Source: Spisula solida (Eukaryota; Mollusca; Bivalvia; Venerida; Mactridae). From it: 64,000 nt of DNA. This document shows positions 35,561 through 49,225 of this stretch, piece by piece; position 1 is the first letter of the stretch; every line of letters starts with the position of its first letter. The position numbers and the translations under genes are program-made. The notes under the pieces were generated by a model that was not told the origin of the DNA, searched no databases, and saw only the letters and a program-made list of their open reading frames with translations. The stretch is taken from contig OX365959.1 of assembly GCA_947247005.1 (NCBI GenBank), positions 41,075,097 to 41,139,096 of the forward strand. The letters are read 5' to 3'.

Positions 35561-38549
35561 CCGTAAACACGAACAATAGTTGTAATCTAAGTATATTTTA
35601 CATGTATATCTACTGTATGGCATCAATTCTAGGTATGTATAAATGCGAATAACATTCAAAGGCGGGAAACTTATTTTCTGAAATTGCATTTTTGTCTTAT
35701 CATATTCCATTTACATCAAGCAAAACGGCATATAAAAACACATTGAGCCATTTATATAAATAAAAAGAAATCGTGTAATAAAATATGGGTTGTGCTTATA
35801 TTTAGAACAAACATACATATTTGGTGTGAGTCGGTCTCCAGAAAGCCCACTGTTTGACAAAAAAAATATCGCTTTTCATTTGTTTCTATAATTTTAAGAA
35901 GAAGTCATCGAAAATGTTCAGAATTTTTATTGTGTTTTTAAGAACTGACAGTGGGTCTGATTGAGACACTATTCAGAGTATTTTGTTCATGGAATAGTAA
36001 CTGTAATAAGTACATTGTATTAAAAAAATCAGTATTTGATAAATTATTGGCATTAACTTTTAGTCTAACGTTTGCAAAAATTTGTATTTGAAATATATAC
36101 CGAATTATTTTATGTGCGTATTTACCTTAAGGTGAATGATGTTTTAAAAACTTACTCTTCCTTAAACTCAATTTCAAAACGTTTACGTTTGGTCACCATA
36201 GTAACGAAGCAAGTTATATCACAATAAATCAAGCGGAATTTAAGATATAAGAGACAGTTCAACATGATTAAATTACTTAAACTTAAATCAATAGATAAGT
36301 CACATGTTGTTATTGCACAGCTTTTTCTAAACCTTATATAGTAATTTGCAATACATAATGCCAAAACAGCGGGGGTTTTCAAAACATTATATAATTATAC
36401 ATTTGTACATATGTCAAAACAGCGGGTTGATGAAAAAATAATAAATAAATTACAATATAACTAAAAAACTAAAATATATTGTTGTGAAATCTTAATTTGA
36501 ATTTTTATGAAAGTATTGAAGTACAGGTTAATGACTTCATTTCATGTACATGTTAGACTTCAAATTTATTAATTTAATATAACTTTGATATAAAACCTAA
36601 TTAGATTTCGTGTTTCAAGTTTCATTGACATATTAATGTCTCGCATGCGCTGCTCCGATCAGACGTAATTATATATGTATATTGCAGGAATATTCATTGA
36701 ATTAGACTTAGATAGCAGAGGCCACTTTGACAATTATACGTAAATTGCATGTTGAATAGTCTGTCTTACATAACACGGATATAATATTGTATTATTCAGA
36801 GACATGGTGACATGATGAGTAAACAAAACCTCTCTAGAAAAGCTCTTTTTCGAGCTGCAACCGATTTTACCTGCCGTTAACAACACCCTACTAGAGACGG
36901 TCAACACATGTATTGAAATATCGGACATGAGATCAAGGTTAATTATTTCGCATAAAAAAACTCATTGATTGAGATTTATATCAAAATGTCGAAGTTGTTT
37001 AACAAGACTTGTGACTGACTGTTTGGTGCACATAACTACAAACACAGGTTTGAATGTATGACACCATGTTGTTGTTGGCTAACGTTATGCACGTTATAAC
37101 ATAAGTTTATACAACTTGTTGACTTTGGGCCAACGAGCCAACTTCACCGATAATATTGTTAACAAAGTAAATATGTATTTAAACAAAAGCTTTCCGCTGT
37201 GTACAGACAATTAATGCCTGTTAAACAGTTTAATTGATTGTGTCTACATAATTCTTTAATTTATTTTAATCATTTAGGAAAAATGAATATCATAGCGTTC
37301 GTACAATTTGCTTTGGCATGGCATACCCCTGTCATTGGGATACAGCACTAGCGTTTTATTGATATAATTTTGTTATGTCTACAGATAAAACAAACAGATG
37401 AAAACCCCGACGGAAGAAAATAGTTTTTGAAGACGATGGCGTTTTTATTTACCCAATTATTATGTATATGCCATATCGGCACGTTATATCTTAGTACGCC
37501 ATCACAAACAATGGGGTGTTGACAGCGATGTATTCTTTGACAATAGCCACATTGCTATTTCGACGCATTAACAAAATGTAATAAACACATTAACTGTATA
37601 TTTGTAGAATAAACATGGTCTATAAGACAGAAAAAATAAACCATATAAACAGTCCACAGGGAGCATAACACTGTTGTGTTGATTCCATCTGTCTTACTCG
37701 TGTGACTGGGAAGTCTACATGAATGTACTTCATTACTGTTTCTTATACCAGCTTGTAATGACCATATGTTCTCGTTAACATTAGTATACATTATTGAGTA
37801 CAGAACTAAATACACACAGACCACGTGCGTAAGTCTCTTGTCAGAGTAAGAAACGTGTCGTTATTTGTGCGTTGTTGCCATAGAACAATTTTTCGTTTGT
37901 TCGTGTGTTCGTTCGATCGCGTTCGACAGATGTAAGTGTGTGGTTATTTGTTTACTGCCATATAGGCCAATGACTTCCGACTTCGAGAGAGTAAGTTAAC
38001 AACAATCACTGTTGGTGTGTTTAAATTTGTCATCGGAATCGACGCATTTTTAATATATTTTGAATCAAATTCGGTGGAACACGTCGCCATTTATTTAACT
38101 ACACCTGGAAGTTTACCAATATGTCATCGAAATTGACCCATTACGCAATGTGAACATTTGACATCCCGCTCCATATGGGATTGCATAACTTGGTCACATG
38201 AGATCGGTTATTTAATTATGACATGAGAAACTTATATTTCTATACTACACAGCAAAGTGCTTTTTTGAACTTTATATGTTGAAACTTATATATTGCCGAG
38301 TTACAATACAAAAGAGAATTGAGAAAAAGGTATACAATATAATAATTTTAGTATATTTCTCGTAAAGTACATTTTGCACACTTTCAAACTATGACACTTT
38401 ATAGGCCTGAGGCAGTTCTAAACGAGAATAATATCCAAAGTTATATGCATGTACCTCGTAAAATATAATGCATGCTGTGTTTGGTGAAATACGTTTGTTA
38501 TTGATGCTTTTATTTTATATTTATGATAAAGGTTGATCGTTAAAAAAGC

Positions 38550-38990
38550 AGTTCAATAATTATGCTACCATTGCACAAGGGTTTAAATGAATCATTTATC
38601 AGATTGTTTTCATCCTATTTGTCCGACCGACATCAGTTAGTTAAAGTTTCAGGTGTGTTGTCCTCAACAGCCAATATTTCCTGTAGTGTTCCCAACGGGT
38701 CAATACTCGGTCCACTTCTCTATCTAGTTCATGTTAACGACATGTATGCTGTTATCAAGAACAAGCTGCTTTTATATGCAGATGACTCTGCTATTCTCGT
38801 GTCCTCTAAAAACAAGTCATTCATAGAAAACCAATTACGTGAAGACCAGAATATAGTTAGTAAGTGGCTCACATGTACAAAGTTGTCCCTATGATATTAG
38901 TTTATTGTTTAAATGTATGTTTTGATATATTTTGTCTTGTCGTAAATTATACATTGTCTTTGTATGTAGAAATTAATCAATCTAAGAGAG
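38550..38990 (+). pseudogene. LINE (non-LTR) reverse-transcriptase fragment
   Basis: A 110-residue frame (38562-38894) carries the non-LTR RT signatures VPNGSILGPLLYLVHVNDM and LLLYADDSAILVSS, the latter containing the catalytic YADD. It ends at WLTCTKLSL and then runs straight into an AT-rich tail, so the element is truncated at both ends and probably internally deleted. In unit C it replaces the segment which in A and B holds the tRNA-like head. The plus-strand frame is uninterrupted over this stretch. The clade (Jockey/CR1-like) cannot be fixed. Confidence 0.85.
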
Positions 38991-40401
38991 ACTCGGAGTT
39001 CGCCCTTATTGTGGCAAACCATATCTACGAAATTTAAAAGGTATGTAATTTATGACGCTGCAAGCACCGGAGAGGAAATTTCCGGTACGTTGAAGTCTGG
39101 CAGTAGTTCGTGTTTAATATGTTTTATATATCGGCATAATGGAATATCAAAGTAACTTTAATTTTTTTATCTATTTTCTACGCCCTTTTATTCCTTCAAT
39201 TTAACAGAAAAGGAAGAAAACATCAACGTCTAGACGACATAATGTTTAAGAAGATGATCAAATCGGTATTGATGTTTTCATCTAAAAGTCTTCTAACGAG
39301 GTAACTGCATGGTGAGTTGTCATCTCGGATATGTGTTTACATGAAAAGACGCTAATGAACCATAAGCAAGATCAAAACTTTCTGATAATTTCACATTTTT
39401 GTCTCAATTACTTAGAAAGTGAGTATGTTAGAATAATGGGCTTTTTTAACCTAATGAATGTTGGCAATCAATAAATCAATATTCTCTATATTATTTCTAA
39501 AGTATTCATTAAATTAAGATATATAAATCGAAAAATAATTCTGAGTAATTTTGCAACAAAATTTCCCTTTTGACTTATCTGTGGCATTGTGTTTTTTGTT
39601 CGCAAAAGCAAATCTATATTCCCAATGTTATGTGTGTAGTATTCATTAAATTAAGATATAAAATATAAATATAATTCTGAGTACGTCGGCAAGAAAATTC
39701 CCGTATTACAATGTATGTTTTGTTCGTACAAGGAATTGATAAAATAAATCTGTAAATTACAATTTGTTAGAAGTCATTATTGGTTTGTGAGAATAAGCCA
39801 ATAATGTCACAAAGTTATAAACATTTCATGCAATATTTAGAAGCACCGCATGGAATCGGTGCCTTTTTAGTTGGTAGGCAGCTTGTATAACTACAAAACG
39901 TTTAACAATTGAACCTAACAATAAATATTGAATACAGAAGAAAATAGTCGTTTGTCCTTTAAAGTGTAAAAACTGAAAAATGATCGGCTGGGATCAAGAA
40001 TATCTGTGATGTGCAAAATTGATTGTATTATTATGATATCGGTTTCAAGACAGGTTTATAATATTCGGATACGTACTATGATACTTACAGTATGAAATTA
40101 ACTAATATTTGATATATGAGTTTAAAGCATTCCACACCGATACCTTGTACATACGAACTTGACAGTTGATTGCTAGGCTTGGCGCTTTGTTCAATGGTTT
40201 TACACTTTAAATGTTAATTGAATTTGACTAATTAATGAATAGACAATGTATAACAGTAAAGCAATTAGATCACTGAATACATTCGGAGAAAATTGCGCAC
40301 TAATGAAATCAATTTTAATTGTCTATCATGAATTAGCCATAATGCCTGAGGTAAATGGTGAATTACTTCAACATTGTTCATTTGTACACACTTGTACAAG
40401 C

Positions 40402-40560
40402 TTGTTGTTGTTGTTGTTGTTCGTGGTATTGTTGTTGTTGTTCGTGTTGTTGTTGTTGTTGTTGTTGCTGTTGTTCGTGGTATTGTTGTTGTTGTTGTTG
40501 TTGTTCGTGGTATTGTTGTTGTTCGTGGTGTTGTTGCTGTTGTTGTTGTTGTTTTTGTTG
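40402..40560. repeat. TTG/GTT trinucleotide array with GTTCGTGGTATT interruptions
   Basis: Runs of GTT are broken at intervals by the phrase TTCGTGGT(A/G)TTG (four or five times), giving a compound microsatellite with a minisatellite-like rhythm. All long ORFs here, poly-Leu, poly-Cys and poly-Asn, are artefacts of the repeat. Confidence 0.9.
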
Positions 40561-42260
40561 GAATTTAGCAATGTTTGTCTAAGGTTGACCAATATACCGT
40601 ATTCAGACAATTTTTAATTATGTGAGCTCGTTTTTACTGCACTTTAGTACTGTGTTTTGAGCCATCATATTTTTTACTGCATTTTGAAATCCGTTGAACT
40701 GGGTAAATCGCCAATTTACTTTTTGTCACGGTAATACATATCCTACCAAACGCTACATTTAGTCGATGTTGTTATCCATAAATTAACCCATTTCTATTCG
40801 GCTGGTTCTTTTGAATACTGCCTTTCATGTGGGTTATGTTCTTGACATGTTGACATAATTTAATGACCATAATTACCGATAGTATAATAATACAATGTAC
40901 ATTCGTATTTATAAACATAACGGCACATCAGCAAAAAGTGTCGCACCTTAATTTTTTGTAACTAAATAACCGATAACGTTTTCCGGTGTGTCATTTGTAT
41001 CTTATTGTCACTATATTGTCTTCTCTCTATATTTTGTAGAAACTATATCATTTAAATAAGCGTTATTTATGAAGCTGTCGCTTACACCCGTCATGTGTCA
41101 ACTTTCGAGACCTTTTTACAGACACATTATTCTGATAAGAATTAAATTGTGAATTTCAATGGTAAACGGACTACTATCACTTGGAATGATTGCATTAACT
41201 CACGCGATATCTCGTCGAGTTCTCGTTTTGAAACACGTGAACAAATCATGGAATATGATTGGTTATAGCCTAAAGATGAATAATTATAGATCTTCTAAAC
41301 GCTGTATGACAAATAATGTCATCTTTGATTGCTCCGGGGCACGTGAGCGCTTTCCGTATTAATTCCAAGCGCCTATGGGTATTATAACAAGGAATTTCCA
41401 ATTATTGAATGTTTCTTCACAATTATTGGTGATAGATATTATAGGCAAATTCGCGGAAAATTCATAGGATTTCCAGACGAAGCTCTGACAAGACGAGGAA
41501 ACGTTTTAAGTGCATCAAATATATCGTAGCGAAATATGACTGGCACTTTTATTTAAACAAGGCGGTTTGTTCAATTACAACTGATTTCTATATATCTATC
41601 TCTTCATACTACCTACATTTTTGTAACGCCTTTTGCGAGTATCATTGGCAAATCTATTTCGCAACTGAGTTCTAGTAAAACGCCAACTACTTAAAATTTA
41701 GTTGTACATGAACAATATTCCTAGTTACACCGATGTATTTCTCATTCATGATCAGCAACATGGTAGTTGTCTGATTTCACGTGTGGGTTTTGATAATACA
41801 GCAAGACTATTGTTAAGTTATGCATTGGAATTTAAACATCTTTAAGACATGTTCTGTCATTTATTTTGTTAGTATTTATAAAAATATGTTATAATATACC
41901 GAGCTATACCGTTCTAATATGCCTCAACGCAGACACAATCTCCACCAGCAATATTATAATTTCCAGCAGTAAAAATCATAAAATATATGGTAATATTCCT
42001 ATTTATCATATAGACAATCTTAATTGTCAATTTATTTAGTTCAATATTATTTTGTTGCAATATTGTAATTATACGAAATAGACATGAAAATGTCGGTCAA
42101 CGTTTTCGTCTTCCTGAAAATCAATGACAGCTACATGAACATTGGTAGTAAATGTATTTTACTTTATAATTGTTTAACAGTAATCTAGGTCAATTGGGTA
42201 TTATTAAGATTGGTTTGAACTCTTCAAGTAAACATATACAACTGAAAAGACAGTTTTACG

Positions 42261-42276
42261 CCCCCCCCCCCCCCCC
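42261..42276. repeat. Poly-C run of 16
   Basis: Sixteen consecutive C on the plus strand. Similar long runs occur at 52480-52492 (13 G) and 55408-55418 (11 C). They are notable in AT-rich DNA and prone to length error. Confidence 0.9.
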
Positions 42277-42869
42277 AAGAGACCGTTCCGTACATAGATA
42301 AACTTCTCAGAACATGAAAGTTGATTTGATTTTCGTCCGAAATGCATTGCATTTGACTAAGTCTACTTCTCATTTGTGCATGTTCTCGTAGAATATAACC
42401 TAAAAATGAGAGAACATGTTTAAAATACAATAGCTACACTTGAGTTACAAAAATCAAATTATAACAATGGTCAATAATAATTAATAATTTCACCCCAATG
42501 ATGCGCATATGACCACATTAATATAATTGTAATTATTATTATATTGACCGCTGTGTTCTAATATTATCATATTGTCGTGCCACGATTCAAAATTACCATT
42601 TGTCGTCCAATGGGACCGCATTTATAATTTAATAACCGTTCAATAAACGACGGTGACCGATGTCACTGCGAATATAACACGGACTTAACATAGAAAAACC
42701 GGTCCTTACGAGTCACGATAGACTTCACTAATCCAGGGACAAGAGAACACAATCCCTGAGAGAGGATGAATCCGATAGATTTATATTCCACGTTGAGGCC
42801 AAATATTCAGTTTATATATCAGTATAATTATAGTATTTACAAATAGCTTTGACTTCATAGCCTTCATGC

Positions 42870-45410
42870 CATATATCGGGATTATTTCGACGTAGTTAAT
42901 AATAGGCCGATTTTTGGTCACGGCAACTCGCCTAAAGTACAGAGATATTTCTTCGTTTTCAACTAATTTAAAATATGAATGTTTTCATGATACGAAACCT
43001 AGAGTAAACCCTATATAAGTTTATTAAGTATTATATATATATATAAAAAACATCAAGTGACAATGAATTTGTTTGGATTAGAAAGCGTATTGCAACGTTT
43101 TCCGGACCTGCTATTATAATTATTTATGGTGATTATTGCGATTAAACAATGCAAACAATATAGTTTATATCCATGTCATATTAACTATGATATATTTATC
43201 ACATTGACCTGCTAAAATTTCACTGACAAATGATTATTAGTGTTGCATGCTTAATACGTTCTAACTGCATGCACTAAGTACAACATGTAATATGTGCTAT
43301 TTAGGTTTTCACCATCCAGACCTGTTTACGATTAAACAATGGAAACAAAACATTTAATATGCATTTCTAATTACCAGCGTTTAGATTGATATCTGCTTTG
43401 TATAGACCTGCATGTATTATTGCATGGTGAATATTAAGTGCACGTACTAGGCAATATTGTACCAAATAGATATATTAAACAAAACCCTTTGAAATACGTA
43501 ATTGTAAGCCGTGCTAAAACAACTACGCCTACTGTAACTTAAACACTCCATAAAACCTGCCCGCTATCTACTTTCATTTGAAATGTTAATTCTCAGTTAA
43601 AGTTAACATGATTATGAAAGTAGTGAAGCGATAATTCTAGCAATTCTGACTATCCCCGTAAGGCATTTTCCCCGGGGTTAAACTATTTTCTGTCTTTTTA
43701 CCACCATAAATTTTAGTTAGAATGCAAATGTTAAGTATTACTTATTCCACACACAGTATTTATTTCACCCATAGCTAGTACACTCTTAAGGATCGACACT
43801 TTAATGTGTAGCGATGAACGTTTGAAAACATTGCCCTGTTCATTAAGGCTGACGAAGTGTAAAATCAATTTCTTAGCAAATCTGTCATCGTACACTTAAG
43901 CACCTACGGTTATTCTTCCAATGTTCCACTGTTGACCAAGTGGTTATTGCCATATTGAATATCTAAAAGTAGCATGTAAACTAGTGGTTCAATAAGTTTC
44001 AAAACCATAATCCAAACGTCAAAAGCCCCTATGCATGCAAATGTATAAATAGAGCACTGAAGTAAGTATTATACATACTAAATCGTTAGTCGATAGTAGG
44101 ATATCTGTACAATCCTACGTCCACATTATGTTACAGAAAACTCTAGTTATGGGTCAAAATGTGTTAATGTATATTTCACAACGATTGCTATGTGCACGCG
44201 AGCGTGATATAGCTCATTGGTCATAAATTAACACATTTCTATTCCTCGTCAGCGCTTCAATACTCAGTTTGGAACTGTCAGTAGGGTAACTTCTAGAGCA
44301 ATCTTGATTACAGTATGTTTTCACATATATGTTATCACATGGTCCAGCCGCGGTCATGTCTTCCCCATATCAAATACATTGGTCTGCAATGTTTTTACTG
44401 AAACGCATGAATTAGCCAATACACAATCATGAGGTTTAAGGTTTATTTTTATTTCTTGACATACATGACTGTACGGGTTGAGTCACAAATGTATAACTAT
44501 ACACCTATATATTCGTGGTTGAGTCAAACGTATATTAGAAAGACAACGTAAACCCCGAATAATGTTGTCCATTGAAACGGCAGATGTCTTTCTCTTGGCC
44601 AACTCCCTCCTTTAAATGACATTTATTTTTTGTCATGTGCAATCTTAACATGAACAATGTCAGCTAAACCATATTCGGAACACCTTACCGATTGCCGTGT
44701 TATTTAGTTTGCGAATACCGGCCGTAATATTCCGACTACACTTCCATCTACGAACCGTATATACTCGTTTAGACAGATCAGACTCTATAACGACTACAAG
44801 GCTATAAATGTTTGATTGTTGTGACAAAATTGGTTCTTTGTATTGAGTTTGAGTCCATCTTTGTTGAGATTAACATTCATCTTGTACAATTATCGCTTTA
44901 TAAATGAGACAGACAACATTGAACGATTGCTAAGTGAAACGTTGCTTAGTTATGGTAACGAGGAATCTCTTTTCATCTCGTATTGTCAGATAACAGCTTT
45001 CAATGAAGTAGGAGTAATGACTATCGAAGACTATCGAAGACTATCGAAGACTACCGAAGACTACCGAAGTATGTTTAGTTATTCCTAATATACAACAACT
45101 TATGTCGATTTGATTCTGTGACTTGTCGAAACAATATGGAAGAGATTTAGGAAATGACGAACGAAGATGTCCAAACTACTAAAACTGTAATTTAAAATCA
45201 ATATTTTATCAAATAGGTTAACTGGTAAATTTTTCACCCTACTTGTAAATTGTTTCTTTTTATCAAATACAACTTACGTCGTTTTACCGATTTTAATGTA
45301 TTGAAAACATCATGAGGTATTATGAACTCACACGGTTATGAACTTACCATGTCGGTGGCCACAAACATAGGTGTCCGAGACAATAACCATTTGAATTCAT
45401 AGGAAAGCAA
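42870..45410. other. Unit-1-only segment, mostly featureless
   Basis: Unit 2 jumps over this stretch (junction near 51540-51580). It contains the 10-bp minisatellite at 45019-45068 inside an 81-codon ORF without homology. Nothing else was recognised. Confidence 0.5.
45019..45068. repeat. Five-copy 10-bp minisatellite
   Basis: GACTATCGAA occurs three times, followed by two GACTACCGAA copies, without spacers. Confidence 0.95.
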
Positions 45411-48016
45411 AACTTTCATAGACAGGTAAATTACGTTACAACATATTAGTTGGAATATTGCCATGAAAGTGTTCAAGTACAATATTAATTCATTAAAATG
45501 TGTACAAATAGAAGCTTTTTGTATAATTCAATTAAATTATTGGTCTTGTTTTCTTGGTAAAGAAACTATGTCGTTTGGGTCTTAAAATCAGAAGCGGTAA
45601 TCGAAATAAAAGACGTCGTCGCTTTCTTTAAATATATATTCCAGAAATAGTTTTATAGCTGACACAATTGATACATTAAGTGTAAAGATAATCTTGTCTA
45701 GCAAAACAAGAAACTATAAATCATTCAGACTGCATTCTATTGTTTAGTTTCGGGAGAAAATACGTCTTTTCCCGCGAAAACAATCAGATGAGATTGTGTA
45801 TCTTTAGACGAAATAATTAATCAATTTTAGACGAAATAATTAATCAAATGACGTCACAAAACCTTCTAACAGAACGTGATCTGTCAAATAAGAACTAGGG
45901 TAAGAGAAACAATGAAAACGATAACGATTTACTGCTGAAAAAGTGTAAACAATAATCTACTGGCTATCACAGAAAGTTTCATAAAGTTTTATTTCTGTAC
46001 AAGTATTTCTATTCTAAGTGGGTTATTTTTTGTAGAATTACAGCACGAACTAGCGTACGGAATCTAGTACCCACTAGTAATCGACAACAGGCCAAAACTT
46101 TTGAAACATCTAAACCTAGACTAAAACTTAGGCCTCAGCGTACATTTTATGGCATTATTTTAAGAATACAACCATGCGAGGCTAAAACTTAGTATAACAA
46201 ACAGGATACACTGTCCGGATTTTGTTATTAGCAAAATGCCAAGCTACCTTAATTTATCAATGTCTAAAACTCAGATTCTGATTTGAGTGAAGTCGCAATT
46301 TAATAGCTAATATTTCTATTTGAAATGTTTCCGTATTAAGTAACAAGGGGCTTCCCTTACGATTGAAATATATTATGCACTTGATTTCTCTACACTAACC
46401 GCTTGGTTTGTTACAAAAATCACCGGAAGTAAATTGCTTACGTAATGTAAATATTTGCAGTAATTTCAGGGATTAATTGGGACAGAAAAGGTTTGAATCA
46501 ATCATAAATATATTAGCATGCTGTAAATGAACAAACGTATTGCAAAGCAATGATCAATCAATCATTTCAGCTAAACATCAAACGACAATCTTTGTAAATG
46601 AAACGAGCTATAACAAATCTAAAACGATGGATGAAGTGAAATTGCAATTCGATGAACAACACAGTAAGGCACTCCTGTCTGTAACATCGTAACTAAGTTT
46701 GGAACTCATGACTCATTTATACTAACAATACATTTACCGGTACTCAAACTTATGCGGCGCACAAATCTGCAACAAAACGTTCATGAGAATGGATTTGTAA
46801 AATGTTTCTAAAAAATGTCCGTATATCTGGGAATGTTTCTGTACACTAAGGCTGATCATACTTCAATAACCTTTCCTAGGAACCCAACTTGAATACAGAT
46901 ATAGTTATATTATAAACATACTACATTATATCAATAGTGCACTCTTCTTATGCTACCGTCACCTTTCCTAATTACTACGTATAATTTGATCGTGAATTGA
47001 ACAATTGATTACATTCGTAAAATATGTTTACTTCCCATGAATATTTAATGTCAGATTGCTAAATATGAATAAACAAACACTCGTTAAACTAGAATTATAG
47101 TATACTATAATAGACGTCATAATGTGTGCATTAATGTTGATATATTAAATTGCTAGATTACTAATTACTAAAATAAATATTGACTATCATGGTTCTATAT
47201 ATGGCATTCAATTGTAATAATTATCAAATATTTCAGAATGGGCTCACGTGTTATTTTCCTGCAATGGTTGCGTCTTAATTCGAGATATATTGCCTTTACT
47301 TTCCGACAACGAGCTTAGACTCCTGCAGAAATTGTACTTGTATTAGTTTCGGGTCTTATTCATTTGATGTTATAACCAAAGAAGAAATGACACATCTACA
47401 TATATACAAAGAGGTGGCAGAATAAATACCAAAGTTCTTGACATCAAATCTGTTTCCATTTACCGTCGCATTAGATAGATCTGATATAACTGAACTCTGC
47501 CTAAGTGACGATTTCATAAAATACTGCTTGAATAAAAACGTCTAACTAAATGTGAAGTTGGGGTTATGGTTAACCTACATTCATGGACTCTTTCCTTATG
47601 AGCACTTATCTTTATCAAAGATAAACACGGAACCGTTTCGTTTCCCCATTACAAGCGCACGTGATGTTATACTTATATAACGTCTGTCTGCTGTCCTCAA
47701 CTTACGATTCACACCCCCAATCACCCATTTTTAGATAGAATGTCGACAGAATAGGCCGAAAACTTGACCACACTTGTATGGTCATCAATCAAAGAGAATT
47801 TCTAATATCCCATGCAATAAAGAGAAATTTGGCCGGGCAGAGAAAAATCCTGAATTTAGCTATACTCGGATCAAAGACGTTTTGTCAGTTAATTATTCAA
47901 TACTTAACCATAGAACTATTGGGGGTATTTCGCCGTATTCATCACTCGTGTAGGTGATTGATTACTTTCTCAATAACATGTCCCTGACGTAAACTGATTA
48001 TTTTCTATCATTTTAA

Positions 48017-48412
48017 AACTTATAGTCTATGAGATGCTGGAGGAGAAATTTGCCGCCCTTTTCCTTTTACAATTAGGCATCGTATTCGAGATTCGCGGTT
48101 CTATAATGTGTATCATCTCCAAATATCATACTGAATTAAAATACAAACACCGGAAGTTCGTTATATATACTTCCATGTTGCCTCGACGGCGAAATGGTAG
48201 AGCGTCCGCATAAACTTATAGTCTATGAGATGGTGGAGGAGAAATTTGCCGCCCTTTTCCTTTTACAATTAGGCATCGTATTCGAGATTCGCGGTTCTAT
48301 AATGTGTATCATCTCCAAATATCATACTGAATTAAAATACAAACACCGGAAGTTCGTTATATATACTTCCATGTTGCCTCGACGGCGAAATGGTAGAGCG
48401 TCCGCATCGAGT
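48017..48412. repeat. Near-perfect 196-bp tandem duplication in unit 1
   Basis: TATAGTCTATGAGATG starts at 48021 and again at 48217. The intervening 196 bases are repeated almost exactly (ATGCTGG against ATGGTGG is the visible change), ending AGCGTCCGCAT. Unit 2 has a single copy (55725-55912), so this is recent. The breakpoint falls inside the tRNA-like head of the SINE at 48376. Confidence 0.9.
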
Positions 48413-48465
48413 ACGTGGTGGGGCGTCCCTGGTTCCATTGCAGGTAGACAAAGTCATACCAAAAA
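48376..48465 (+). mobile_element. tRNA-derived SINE head
   Basis: GCCTCGACGGCGAAATGGTA and GAGCGTCCGC form an A-box region. CTGGTTCCATTGCAGG is a B-box-like segment about 35 bases on, followed by AAAGTCATACCAAA. A truncated duplicate of the head is at 48180-48210. The orthologue is at 55882 in unit 2; a related fragment lies at 59586. The family resembles invertebrate tRNA-SINEs but is not named here. Confidence 0.6.
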
Positions 48466-49225
48466 CGAAACAAAAATAGTACCAGTAATTTTCTTGCTGG
48501 CTTCTCTATCATACCATTGTGGTGATGTTTACCTGACTATCAAAAATGGGGTGTCGAGAGTGATTATAGTAGTAAGAACATGTGTAACTTTCGACCTAAA
48601 ACAAATTAGTATAAACACATCCTCTAACTCGGTTTATTAACGTGTGGAACAATTTACAACATGGGAAATATAGCAATTACATACTTCGCCATTATATGGA
48701 CTGGACGAAAATTGCAGCACTTTAAGATAAACAGAATGTGTGTACATAACAGAATGGATACATTTTTGTCTGAATACTGATGAAACAATGTCTGCCACGT
48801 GTCAGACTAACATTAATTTTGTATTAAACGACACACTTAGAAAGGTTATTGTTTCAAGTTGGTTAGATAGACTGGACTTTATTTAAATTGCTGACCAATG
48901 TTGTAACGTCTAGCTAGTCAATATTTCAGTGTAATTATTTTTTGTCTTTAAAAGTCCATTTAACAGTGTTTCAGTCCAATTGAGCGTGTCCATTCTTCCT
49001 TGTTCATGTGTATGAGTATGTCGTCATTGTGACTTGTTTCCCTGTCTTTTGTGACTCTCTTACTTTCTTTTCAGAAACTCATGTGCGTATTCAGAGGGTG
49101 TTAGGGGACATACGCCCTGAATGTTTTGCCTACAAGTGTTTTTTCTTATATACCCCTATATCAAGAACTTGGCAATGCTAACATTCCGGTCGAACCCCCA
49201 AGCATCAATGGCGACCGCCCATCAT

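Larger units (their letters stand above)
34995..40170. repeat. Segmental duplication, unit C
   Basis: It begins at CAAGTACTCGGATAGACATT directly after the end of unit B and runs to the ACATACGAACTTGACAG block that also ends unit A. It carries its own dispersed repeat (35288) and a LINE fragment (38550-38990). Its last part contains two imperfect copies of GTATTCATTAAATTAAGATA (about 39500 and 39642). Confidence 0.83.
40171..42389. other. Between the duplication blocks: trinucleotide array, otherwise nothing recognised
   Basis: Apart from the TTG/GTT array (40402-40560) and a 16-C run (42261-42276) I see no supported feature. A plus-strand ORF at 41159-41362 starts with a mildly hydrophobic MVNGLLSLGMIALTHA, but no donor or homology supports it. 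Confidence 0.45.

Noticed and set aside
37555..37824. 89-codon minus-strand ORF in unit C
   Set aside because: Lies in the duplicated block, is not preserved in A or B, and has no recognisable domain.
40246..40617. Overlapping poly-Leu, poly-Cys, poly-Val and poly-Asn ORFs
   Set aside because: All are frames of the TTG/GTT trinucleotide array.
41159..41362. Plus-strand ORF with a mildly hydrophobic start
   Set aside because: Hydrophobic core is weak, start context is poor and there is no donor or homology.
48194..48640. 148-codon plus-strand ORF
   Set aside because: It runs across the 196-bp tandem duplication and a SINE head; unit 2 does not preserve it.
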